The notes beneath the pieces are model-generated. The model had not been told where the DNA came from. It searched no databases and saw nothing but the letters and a program-made list of their open reading frames with translations. The position numbers and the translations under genes are program-made. Of a DNA stretch of 64,000 nucleotides, positions 34,730 to 45,416 are shown piece by piece. The DNA is from Hysterangium stoloniferum (taxonomy: Eukaryota > Basidiomycota > Agaricomycetes > Hysterangiales > Hysterangiaceae): contig WHVD01000066.1 of the NCBI GenBank assembly GCA_015178975.1, forward strand, positions 62,001-126,000. The letters run 5' to 3'. Within the stretch, counting starts at the first letter, position 1. Each line of letters begins with the position of its first letter.

Positions 34730-36317
34730 CAGTGACTCAAAAAACCCTTCGCATGTTTTGTACTTCAGACTTATATCCCTGATAACTCAAAGAATAAAAA
34801 TCCAAAAATATCAAGAATATTTGTGAACATGCACTATCATATCTAGAGTATGGAGGTATGATGCCATTACATAAGCTCCAAATATGGAAATATTACAAAT
34901 ATTTATATACAAGAGACTCATGCAAAGGGTTTTTTTGCTGGCAACTTTGATGACTATAATGCTTACAGTCATGTGACCTTGTTGATTGTTTACCTCCAAT
35001 TGGGTCATATTAACAAAATCATGTGATGTCACATGACCATGTTGTACTGGAGTATAAATATAGGGTCTTTAGCAACCAGCAATGCTCCAATTCCCAAAAT
35101 GCACACTTTGTCTCTTGCCAGCCAGAATCATATCCTCTCATTGCTTGATGTTGGCCATTCAGCTAGCCACATTGCAGCTTTTACTGGTCATAGCATTTTC
35201 ACAGTCTCTAAGCTTCACTCTAAGCATTGTTCTCATCTCTCTAAGTCCATCGGTGTCATCCCTCAAAGCTTTCCCCTACCAACATTCACTATGCACAGCA
35301 CCTCATCAGCTCTGGGAAGGCTGACACTACTGTTGATGTGGCCAAAGCTCTTAGGAGTGTCACCAACCAGTTCATCTGCACCCAAACTGTGTACAATAGT
35401 CTTAATATGGTTGGGAATGCCTCAATAACCCTTCTAATGTTTGGTACTTCAGATTTACATCCCTGATAACTCAGAGAATAAAAATGCAAAAATATCAAAG
35501 ATATTTGTGAATATGCTCTATCATATCTATATTATGGAAATACAGTGCCATTACATAAGCTCCAAATATGGAAATACTACAAATATTTATATATAGGAGA
35601 CTTATTGGAAGGGATTTTTTGTGAGGTTTGGAGAAGGATTTGTGATGTTATGGGCTACATGCTGTGGGAAGGACCTGGGTATTCTTTCAAGATAGATGAG
35701 AGGATGGATGGGGACCTTTATCTTAAGATTATAGAGAAGGACCTTCAAGCCAGCTTCAGCTATTATAGAAAATATGTGGGTGATGTCATCTTTCAGCAAG
35801 ATCATGACCTTGAACATACCTGCAAGAAGGCCCAGACTTGGTTTCAAGATAATGATTTCAATGTTCTCCAATGGCCAGCACAGTCTCCAGACCTCAACCC
35901 CATTGAACACTTGTGGGACTATGAAAAGAGGAGGCTAAGGGATACTGGTGTTGTGGGAGAGGGTGGAGGAGGAGTGGAACAAGATTGATGCAGAGGTGTG
36001 TCAGAATTTGATTGAGAGTATGCCTAGGAGGGTTGTAGCTGTGTTGAAGGCAAAGGGTGGCTATACTAAGTACTAAATATAAGTAGTTTTGTGGGTCAGA
36101 GTGGTCAGCAAAAAAACCCTTCACATCAGTCTCTTGTATATAAATATTTGTAATATTTCCATATTTGGAGTTTATGTAATGGCATCATACTTCCATATTC
36201 TAGATATGATAGAGCATATTCACAAATATTTTTGATATTTTTGATATTTTTATTCTTTGAGTTATCAGGGATATAAGTCTGAAGGGTGAAACATGCAAAG
36301 GGTTTTTTGAGTCACTG
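34730..36317 (+). mobile_element. Tc1/mariner-like DNA transposon (defective, three terminal-repeat copies)
   Basis: Terminal inverted repeats of about 205 bp begin CAGTGACTCAAAAAACCCTT at 34730 and mirror this at 36317; TA dinucleotides flank both ends (34728-34729, 36318-36319). A third copy of the terminal repeat lies inside at about 35433-35625, in the orientation of the left end, and splits the transposase. The matching stretch of repeat C at about 44300 lacks the element and serves as an empty site. Confidence 0.85.
35095..35988 (+). pseudogene. Tc1/mariner-like transposase, interrupted
   Basis: The N-terminal part (35095-35420) encodes a helix-turn-helix domain: HILSLLDVGHSASHIAAFTG, TVSKLHSKHC. 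After the inserted terminal-repeat copy the catalytic half resumes (35630-35988): VMGYMLWEGPGYSFKI, VIFQQDHDLEHTCKKAQTWF and WPAQSPDLNPIEHLWDY. The second Asp and the final Glu of the DDE triad are visible; the segment that should carry the first Asp is absent. The protein cannot be functional as read. Confidence 0.85.
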
Positions 36318-36743
36318 TACAACTTTTAAAACACAAATTAACAACAAAAGTATTAGCAAGTATTTACATAACTTGGAAAACCATATACAATAGGTTCTAT
36401 TAATTGACTCTGAATTGTTTAGGATGTAATATGGAGAATTGTTTCTTATGGTTGGTGGTTAACAATATAATAGTCTCAGAGGATATATCACTATTTAAAG
36501 ATGGAGTTTTGTAGAAATATAAATTTTACCAGTATAATGATTACGGACAACCTCCAAAGGCCAAATTAAATGCAAGTGTTTCTGTATCTGAGCAATTAAT
36601 CATGATTGTGTGTGAGGACCGAGCACATTTGCCCCTGAGCCAAGTAAGGAATTGAAGTAAGGGATGACTGAAAAAAAATAGAAAGAAGCAACTTACTGGG
36701 ATTCATTATTGGTGATCAACCATACTAGTGGAATGCCTCTTCC

Positions 36744-37586
36744 TGTTAAGTTCTGAAACAAGGATAAGTTCCAAGGAAGTCCCATGGAGGTTTCTGGTAA
36801 TTGTTCCAAACACTTTCCAGGAATGTCCTGTGGAGTCCCTGGGTAATAGTCTGGGGAGTTTCCAGGGATATTAGTACAAGGAGTGTATCAGAATAATTAC
36901 CAGAAGGTATGGACTTGGCTTCAGCTTATGTGCTGCACCCTCATACACTCATTTGGGTGTCCATATTTTGAACTGACAGAATGCCTACAAGGAAGATATA
37001 GATTCCAGAGTTCCTGTGGGAGTTCCAGGAATCAAGCATGCAGACAGACAAGAGGAGTTGAGACTGGATCAGGACATATTCAGGATGTAACTAGTTTGAG
37101 ATTCAAACTGGATTCTAAGTACATGAGTATGGAAGACTTATATAGTGTAATAATACCAAATCTGGTATTAATGAGGGGCAGAACTATTAAACATAAAATG
37201 AAACAAGTAAATACTAAACTGGGAATTCAGGATGGGATGGAATGGAAGTGGAGAATGAATCATGACAGGTCATTAGACCATAATGGGAACGGGACTCTGT
37301 TAGAGGGGTTCTTGGGTGTCGAGCTGGGGGTCTGGTGACTGGTCTGTGAGATACAGAGTGTTGGGTGTATATAGGGTGGAGTCCAGGGTCCAGCAGGCTT
37401 TCCAGTTAACTGTAACTTGATGAGTAGGATATAGAGAGTTGGGTGCAGATAAGGTGGAGTCAAAGATTAAGCAGCATGTACAAAAATGCAGGAGGTCTGG
37501 TCCAGAGTCCAGCCTGGGAAATGACCAAGAACATGTAGAGATGTCAACTGTGAAAGGGTGGAGTCTGATGGATTCCGTGTCATAAC
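36744..37586 (+). repeat. Degenerate family-B LTR relic
   Basis: Starts TGTTAAGTTCTG and ends near CATAACA. It carries the blocks GGCTTCAGCTTATGTGCTGC (about 36910) and CATGACAGGTCATTAGACCA (about 37261) found in other copies. No matching target duplication was found, so the ends are tentative. Confidence 0.5.
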
Positions 37587-40500
37587 AGAAGGTGTCTAGT
37601 CAGGGGGCAGACTGACAGAATGGGATGTGAGTCAAAGGGTACTTGAGGGATGAGGGTCAGGTTCTGGTGGATTCTGGATCTTGATACTGGTGCAGAAGGT
37701 GGTTTGGAACCTAATATAATATCCAGAGATACTCTGTGAAGTTCCCGGGAATGGGTCTTGACACTTCCAGTGACATGATCTCAGACCAGGATGGTATTAA
37801 GAATCATTTTCTCACTGGAGGGCCTGCATGTGTTGTGTATTGAATCAAGGCACACAGCATTGCTATATTTACAATATTGAAAAGCTTTTAGATCATCAAG
37901 AAAACATAATATGAGAAAATGAACAAAATTGTACTTGTTGTTGCCATGGAGAACAGAATATGATGGAGAAGCCATTGTGTGCTCCTTCACCTGGTGTTTT
38001 TTTTTTAAAGTTGGCTGCCCATCCCTTTTTCTGGGGCTTTTGGCACCATAGCTGTATACTTTCTTCCTTTTTTGGAGATAAAAATGAACCCTGTTGTATT
38101 TTCCTTTGTATGACATTGAACATATCTTGACTGCTCAACTTGATGGCAAAAGGAAGAGTTTAAATATCAGCTGTAGTCTGGCACCTTTTAAAAATAGAAC
38201 AAAGTGAAATGACCAAGAAAAGAAAATACCTAAGTAACTGTTCACTTGTTATACAGTATGTAGCATAGCCTTGATAGAGTTCTCATCAAACCCTTTGTCC
38301 ATCCTTGCATCCAGCCACCCACAAACAGCATCCAGATTTCATAATTTTTTCATGTGTTGAACTGTTGAAGGGTCTCAATTAAAGTTGTAAAAGCAAAGGC
38401 ACACTAAGCAAAACACTAGCAAAGACTTTAAAAGACACACCATGTCCATTGTATTTCCAGTGATGCTCAACAATTACTTTCTCACATCTGACTACCTGAT
38501 AAATATCAATATTCACCTTACACTCCACTTTAATACTTTTAGCAGTTTTCCTTCTATTTGATGGGCTAATGTTTGGATCTCTTTGATGGCATAACTGGCC
38601 AGGATGGTCACCTTTACAATGAATCTTCCATTCATATATGTGCTTTTGGTCACTCTCTAAGGAAGCAAGCTACATATCTCAGATATATAATTTCAGAATG
38701 AAATAAAATACATACTTATAGCTGGGAGCTCAGACTTGGACCTGTTAAGCTCAGGTTGTCAGGGTACCACTACTTCTGTTAGTGATGCAGTGATGCAGTA
38801 CAATGCTATTATGCTCTTTAATATTCTAGATATCCTCAGTAGTAAAAATACCCTGAATGTACAGTAGTTAGCCTCAGCTTCAATCTCTTAGGATTCCCAC
38901 TAGTCACAAGTGGGAACCTAAATATGTCATTGATCCTTATTCCTTTACTTTTTTAAGCTTGGGGCTCACAGGTGGGTTTCCAGGGAAACCCACAAATAAT
39001 CTGGGTGGCAGGTAAGACTTAGCTTCAGCCCATGTGCTGCAGCCTCACATGATTGTCATGTCTAACTTCAGACAGGGAAAACAGGAAATTAGGGGAGTCT
39101 GGGAATATGCAAGGTTGGGGGGCAAGAGACCCAGGGGTTCTGAGAATACACTATGTCAAGTTGGAATGCCCACAGGCTCCAGGAATATGCTGGTACTGAG
39201 TTCTTAGAGTGAGAGGTATCAAGACAGGTAGAATACTAGGTTGGTGCTAAGTTGATTTTCTGATTGGATTGTAAATACATGCATAGCTAGACTATATACA
39301 TAGCACTAGGGATTATTGTGCTACATATCCAGCATGTTAGGATCCTATCTAGGATCCTATCATTTTGGACCCCCACAACTTGGTTTTACCCTCATATCCC
39401 TCCAGCACCCTGCTATCAGTACCCCTGACTATGGTGTCACCATTTGTAGCACCCTGACACCTGTCCCTCTGTAGATTATCCTTTTGACTATCCATCCCAT
39501 CTCCATTCCAATGCTCTCCCATCACACATTTGATTTGTATGTCTATTTTCCACATCACAATCTTTGGAATACTTGTGCTTTTTATCACATTTAGTTTTAG
39601 TTGATCCTTGTTGCTTTCTGGCCTTCTTTTGACCCATTATGACTGCTGGTATGCAAATCAAAAGAAATGCCTAGCACCAACATAGGATTTTGGCCTAGTA
39701 CTATTACAGTGTTACAGTGATCAGTCAATTGACATTGTTCACTACAGAATTCCTATTAAAATTGTGAACGCTTCAGCCATTTAATTCCTTGGATGGTTTC
39801 CCAGAACATCTGGGCAAAGCTCACCCTCAAGAAACTCAAAACATTCACTTTGAGTCATGCAACAGTTATCAAGATGCTGTCCCTCCAGGTCTAACCTAGG
39901 GGTCTAGGTATCTCCCATTCCAAATGAACAGAGATCATATGGTGAATGGCTTTCGAGGTTGAAGTTTCCTTTCAATCAAGTGCTCGAAGCTGCCATTTTA
40001 ATATAACTATCATATTTACTCTTTATGCTGTGGCATGGATGGCATGGAGTGGTATATAGTGGCTGAGTTATCTCACCTGGATCATCTACAGTATTCTTCT
40101 GAGGTCTCACTCAATACAGATCAATTTGCATTATTTCGCTAACACTATTTTTCCCAGGTGTTTGATAAATAAATCCATATGAGTATTTGCCTTACTAATA
40201 TTCTACATAAAATAATTCCTGTACATATGAACTGTGCCTATTGATTTTTGGGGTCTTGATCTTGTTTCTTGGAGTGTTATAAATTTTTGTAACTATATGG
40301 TCACTCATAGTATTTGATAATCCTCTTGTATTACTGTGCACCAATGCCTTCAACTCTCCTACCAGAGGTCTCCCCACACCCCTCTGTTGGTAATCAACCT
40401 GACATCCCTAGAACATTATAGAATATCTTGGAATATACTTAACCTAGCTTTAGTAATATCTCTGTCATCACTTCCAGAACATTCTTCCCTGTGGATATAT

Positions 40501-40751
40501 ATAATCCCCAGTAGTTCACTCATAGATACAAGCCAAGTTATATTCTAATATCTACTGTGGTCTGCACAAGTTCCCAATACCCTCTGCAGAATGGATGGGA
40601 AGGTCCCCTTCACAATGTGTTGCCGAAATAAAATCTCTTATATAATTTGCATCTCCAAAGTCTTCAGTCAAAGAATACTGCATACTGCCACTCAGAAGGT
40701 ATTGTCCACGAGATTGGTCATCACATTGGTTGTGTTACGTTGTGAATGTGA
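37587..40751. other. Degenerate repeat-rich DNA
   Basis: No gene recognised. Another LTR relic is suggested near 38744-39330 by TGTTAAGCTCAGG and a diverged form of the conserved LTR block (GCTTCAGCCCATGTGCTGC, about 39020). The rest is AT-rich and unassigned. Confidence 0.35.
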
Positions 40752-40756
40752 TTCTC

Positions 40757-41810
40757 TGTTAAGCTTGCATACATGGAGGGTTTCTGGAGAAACCCACAGG
40801 AATGCCGGTAGGACTTGGCTTCAGCTTATAGACTGCACCCTCGCAAGATCGTCTTGTCCAATTTCAAACAGATGAACGGGAATCCTGGGGGGTGGGGTTT
40901 GTGGGTTGAGAGGTCGAGGAGTTGAGATAGATGAGTCAGGGGTTGAGAGATAGATGAGTCAGGGGTTGAGAGATAGATGAGTCAGGGGTTGAGAGATAGA
41001 TGAGTCAGGGGTTGAGAGATAGATGAGTCAGGGGTTGAGAGATAGATGAGTCAGGGGTTGAGAGATAGATGAGTCAGGGGTTGAGAGATAGATGAGTCAG
41101 GGGTTGAAAGATAGATGAGTCAGGGGTTGAGAGATAGATGAGTCAGGGGTTGAGAGATAGATGAGTCAGGGGTTGAGAGATAGATGAGTCAGGGGTTGAG
41201 AGATAGATGGGTCAGAGCCTGTGGGCTCTGACGAGTAAGAGCAGTGTATTTCAAAGAGGAGAATAGAGCGGAAAATATACTAAGATTGCTGGGGAGAATC
41301 TAAGCTGATTTTCCGACTGGATTGTATGTACAACATCTGCCAGACTATATAGACTGTGGAATGAATAACATACCAAATCCAGTAATAATGAAAACTAAAC
41401 TAGCAACATGAAATGAGATAAATAAACACCAAACTTGGTGTTAGGAATAGGACAGAATGGAGTGGAGTCCGAATCATGACAGGTCATAAAACCATAATGG
41501 GAATGGGGTGGGAGCAGAGTCTGAATCATGACAGGTCATTTAACCATAATGGGAACAGGGCTCAGTTAGAGAGCTGATGGGTTTTCCAAGTGGGTCCAGT
41601 GACTGATGTGTGGGACAGGGTCAGATATAGACAGGGATGGAGTCTGGTGGGTATTCTGGTGACTGATACATGAAGTAACAGAGGTTGAGCATGGACAGGT
41701 CTGACGTATGTAGTCTGGCAGGTATTCTGGTAAACTGATAATTGGTGTGTGTAGGGTGTGGGTGCGTATAAGTTAGTGCCCAGAGTCTGGCAGGATTTCC
41801 AGTTGTAACA
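40757..41810 (+). repeat. Solo LTR of family B, 1054 bp
   Basis: TGTTAAGCTTG...GTTGTAACA, flanked by TTCTC at 40752-40756 and 41811-41815. It contains the conserved block at about 40814, a 23-bp tandem array, the hairpin at 41213-41230 and, reading on the minus strand, a TATA-like CTATATAGTCTGG and putative start region. The extra length compared with 46085-46882 is mainly the tandem array. Confidence 0.85.
40919..41215 (+). repeat. 23-bp minisatellite inside the solo LTR
   Basis: About 13 nearly identical copies of GTTGAGAGATAGATGAGTCA followed by GGG. One copy differs by G to A (TTGAAAGATAG). Lies in the LTR between the hairpin and the conserved block. Confidence 0.9.
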
Positions 41811-41815
41811 TTCTC

Positions 41816-42261
41816 CCAGATTGAGAAAGAAGCGGCAAATGAGAAGGACAGATATGCTGCAGTTGGCATTACTAAGAAGCTAGGTGAAATGTTTGGAATA
41901 AATACTTGCCAACCTTCCAAGCTGGTTCCAAAGCTTTTAAACATGCTCTATATTGGATGTGATATGAGTGCATGATATAAAATGCCCAGAGAATAAAACA
42001 TCTTCACTGAGGCAATCTTAGGGAAAAATGTAATTTCAGTGAAAAAGGTGGAAAGGAGTGGTAATCTCAAACCTTATCCATAATTAAAATCTGTAAATTC
42101 CATATGAAAATTACACTAAAAATCAAGATTAAAATCTCATCAACTGAAGTCACATCCATTCAGCACTGATGCAAATTGGAGAACACCTGGAATTAATATG
42201 ATCAAGTCATGACAACATGTAGACTCAAACCCTGAGGTAAATTACATTGTCACGCAAGTAA
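41816..42261. other. Unassigned spacer between solo LTRs
   Basis: AT-rich sequence without coding signal or recognised repeat. Confidence 0.35.
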
Positions 42262-43299
42262 TGTTACGACCGTGTCGTAACCCATGTCGCAACCCGATGG
42301 TCTCCGAGAATACTACAGTCTATCAATGTTCGAAGTTATTGATCAAGTCATCATTTCGGCAACCTTCGGAACACCGACACTGACGTATACCTTCACGGCG
42401 ATCAAACCTCGTTTACGCCCCTGTCAAAATATACTCTACCATCTGGTTATGCTTTGATACGTCCCCTTTCATTATGATGATCTGTTTTACTCTATGTTTC
42501 ACATATGCCCATATATACCTGTAGTCCGTGGACTATTCCCTTTTCTCGTAATTCCGCTCTCGGCTAAATCTCGGCTTCCGATCTTATTGTAACTTTCCGG
42601 TTCCTAGTCAAGCTTATTTGTCAATGCCGTTTTCCGCTCTTCCCTTAGTTAGTAGTTTCTAGACGCCAATAACCCATATATAAACCCGCTGTAATGTAAC
42701 TACTAGACAATCAGAATATCGACTTAGATACCCTCTAATCTCCGACTCCATTATCTATTCACGACCACCACATTCCGACTCCATCCGATTTACGATTCAA
42801 CCTACATTTACGACTTCAACCTCTAATCTCCGACTCTCAGTCTCCGACTCTCAGTCCCCGACACTCTCAGTCCCCGACACTCTCAGTCCCCGACACTCTC
42901 AGTCTCCGACTCTCAGTCCCCGACTGTCTCAGTCTCCGACTGTCTCAGTCTCCGACTGTCTCAGTCTCCGACTGTCTCAGTCTCCGACTGTCTCAGTCTC
43001 CGACTGTCTCAGTCTCCGACTCTCAGTCTCTGACTCTCTCGGTCTCCGACTCTCTCAGTCTCTGACTCTCTCAGCCTCCGACTCTTGGTCTCCGACCCCT
43101 CAACCCAACCCTCAACTTATCCTTCGGTTTCCGATCGGTAGTTTACCGAGAGGTTTACTTGACAGGACTAGTTTTCGCCCGCCCGAAATTTAAGGACACC
43201 TGACGGTAACTTGCGAGGGCGCAGCACATAAGCTGAAGCCAAGTCCTTCCGTTCGGTCCCCGTCGGTCTGCCGACATCCGTCAGTTTCTGCTCTTAACA
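42262..43299 (+). repeat. Solo LTR related to element 2, 1038 bp
   Basis: TGTTACGACCG...CTCTTAACA, flanked by AGTAA at 42257-42261 and 43300-43304. Oriented like the sense strand of the elements: TATA box CCATATATAAACCC near 42670, start region CAATCAGAATATCGAC near 42708, tandem array at 42826-43095, and the conserved block (reverse form AAGCTGAAGCCAAGTCC) near 43233. Confidence 0.85.
42826..43095 (+). repeat. 16-19 bp minisatellite (CTCAGTCTCCGACTGT type)
   Basis: Array of variant units around CTCAGTCTCCGACTGT and CTCAGTCCCCGACA in the part of the LTR between the transcript start region and the conserved block, the same place as the array at 40919. Confidence 0.85.
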
Positions 43300-43304
43300 A
43301 GTAA

Positions 43305-44040
43305 ATAGGTTATAGATTGTTTTTGCAATCCTTGAATATTTTTTTGCAGCCTAATTGTGCCAATAGTGTTGAATAATGTAGTGAGTAATATGAGCCATCA
43401 AACATAATCGTCAAAGTGCCAGCTGCTATGACTATAATAATCATGTCAACTCGAGGTCTTCAGGCATATGACTTTTGTACTCCTGTTTAATGCTGTTAAT
43501 AACTAGGTGGTTCTAGTCAAGTGAAATGCACAGGTTGGCATTGACCCCAGAAATACAATCTTCATGGGCTGTGGTAAGCTACCATGCACGTGTGAATATA
43601 CTGATCGAGACACATTGCCAATAAGTAAACATACCACAAGGCAGCAAATTTCTCTGAGATATATTATCAATATCAGTATGAAAAGGTATTTCTAATATCT
43701 GTTTGTAGCATAAACCCTTGCTAGTAACAAGCCTGACATCCATCTTGGTTGAGTTATTTGAGAAGGTAAATGCCAAATAAATTAATCACCGTGTGCACTA
43801 AGTAATCGTACAATTTGCAGCATAGACCAGATATGAATTAATGCATTACATTCCCTATGGCTAATCAGTAAACAACTATCCTGAGGGTTCAAATGGTACC
43901 ACACACTATCAATTTTTGTAAGCCAGCCCTGGAGCATTTTCAGACCATCCCACCAAGCACCTCTAACGAACTATTCACCAAATGTGGGACGAATATCTCA
44001 TGATGATGTGCAGGACAGATGCTAGTCTGATCTTGCTCTT
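43305..44040. other. Unassigned sequence
   Basis: No gene or recognised repeat. Short frames only. Confidence 0.35.
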
Positions 44041-44720
44041 CCATGGAGGTTGTCTGTAATCATTATAATATCAAATGTTTACTAATAAAAGCAAATTTGC
44101 TACAAAACTCCATCTTTAAATAGCAGTATGTATTCTGAGACTATTATATTGTTAGCTACCAATCATAAGAAATAATTCTCCATATTACATCCTAAACAAT
44201 TCAGAGTCAATTAATAGAACCCATTGTATATGGTTTTCCAAGTTATGTAAATACTTGCTAATACTTTTGTTGTTAATTTGTTTTTTAAAAACTAAACTGT
44301 AGTTATTTTCTAGTAAAATATATGAGATGTCATTGGAAAATTTTCATCCTATGGCCTTCTTTATTAAGTGAAATTACCTATATATTCTGGGTATGTTGAA
44401 TCAAGTAGAAATCTGTTCAGATTGACAGATCCATTCCGAAGTAATACATATGTATTTAGAGGTGCCAATGATATACATATGCATGGAATGGACTATCTAA
44501 AGGTATCTATTTTTTAAAAGTATTAGTGTTTCAAACTACTAATTCTTTTTATTGTCTACTTGTGTCCGGAAAGATTCTTTAGTTTGTAATGTACGAGAGA
44601 GTTTAAAACTTTTTGAAAGTTTTAAAAACTAAATTATGTTTGAATCACATCTCAGATGTTTAAATGACCTTTAGAGTATATTAGAATTTGGTATACTTAA
44701 TAGTTTTCAGATATCCTCCT
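44041..44720 (+). repeat. Dispersed repeat C, copy 3 (uninterrupted)
   Basis: About 680 bp, from GGAGGTTGTCTGTAATCATT to TTTTCAGATATCCTCCT. It is the reference for the two interrupted copies and shows the empty site of the mariner insertion near 44300. Not recognised as a known class; no open frame. Confidence 0.7.
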
Positions 44721-45416
44721 AGGACTTGGCTTCAGTTTATAGGCTGCACCCTCACAAGGTCATGGTGTCCAATTTTAGACAGGCAGATGGGAAACCCAGG
44801 GAGTCCAGGTATAGTCGATAGGATGATAGGTGATAGGCAATAGGTTGGGAGGTCAGTCAGAAAGCCTGCAGGCTCTGATGAGGTCAATAGTGTTGTGATT
44901 CAAGGATGGGAGATAGAGTGGGATATATGCTAAGTTACTGGGGGAGAACTAAGTCGATTTTCTGACCAGATTGTATGTACAAAAATTGCTAGGATATATA
45001 GACTGTGGAATGTATGCAATACCAAATCCGGTAGTAATTAAAGACAAAACAGGCAATCATGAAATGAGAGTAGTAAACACCAAACTAGGTGTTAGAGACA
45101 GAATGGAATGGGAGCAGGCTCTGAAACATGACAGGTCATTTGACCATAATGGGAATGGAGCTCAGTTAGAGAGCTGATGGGTTGTCTGGAGAGTCTGGTG
45201 AACTGGTACTTGGGATAGGGTCGGATATAGACAGGGTTGACAGGCACAGGTCCCAGTGGGTATTCCAATGACTGGTGCATGAGACACAGAGGATTGGGCA
45301 TAGACAGGTTTGATGTCTGGGTCCCGGTGGGTTTTCCAGTTAACTGTAACCTGTTATACAAAGTTGGGTGCATGTAGGATGGGGTCTGGAGCCCAGTGGG
45401 CTTTCTGGTCCTAACA
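44721..45416 (+). repeat. Truncated family-B LTR
   Basis: Starts abruptly at the conserved block (AGGACTTGGCTTCAG) and ends CCTAACA. It carries a diverged hairpin near 44860, a TATA-like region and CATGACAGGTCATTTGACCA. The first 50 or so bases of a normal copy are missing. Confidence 0.6.

Larger units (their letters stand above)
34300..36560 (-). repeat. Dispersed repeat C, copy 2, split by mariner element
   Basis: Reverse complement of 44041-44720 over its whole length once the mariner element (34730-36317) is removed. Shared edge blocks are AGGAGGATATCTGAAAACTA at 34301 and GATTACGGACAACCTCC near 36560. Coding content is not apparent. Confidence 0.7.

Noticed and set aside
40919..41215. 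Regular 23-bp repeats considered as a CRISPR array
   Set aside because: The repeats are directly adjacent with no unique spacers, and the context is a eukaryotic LTR.
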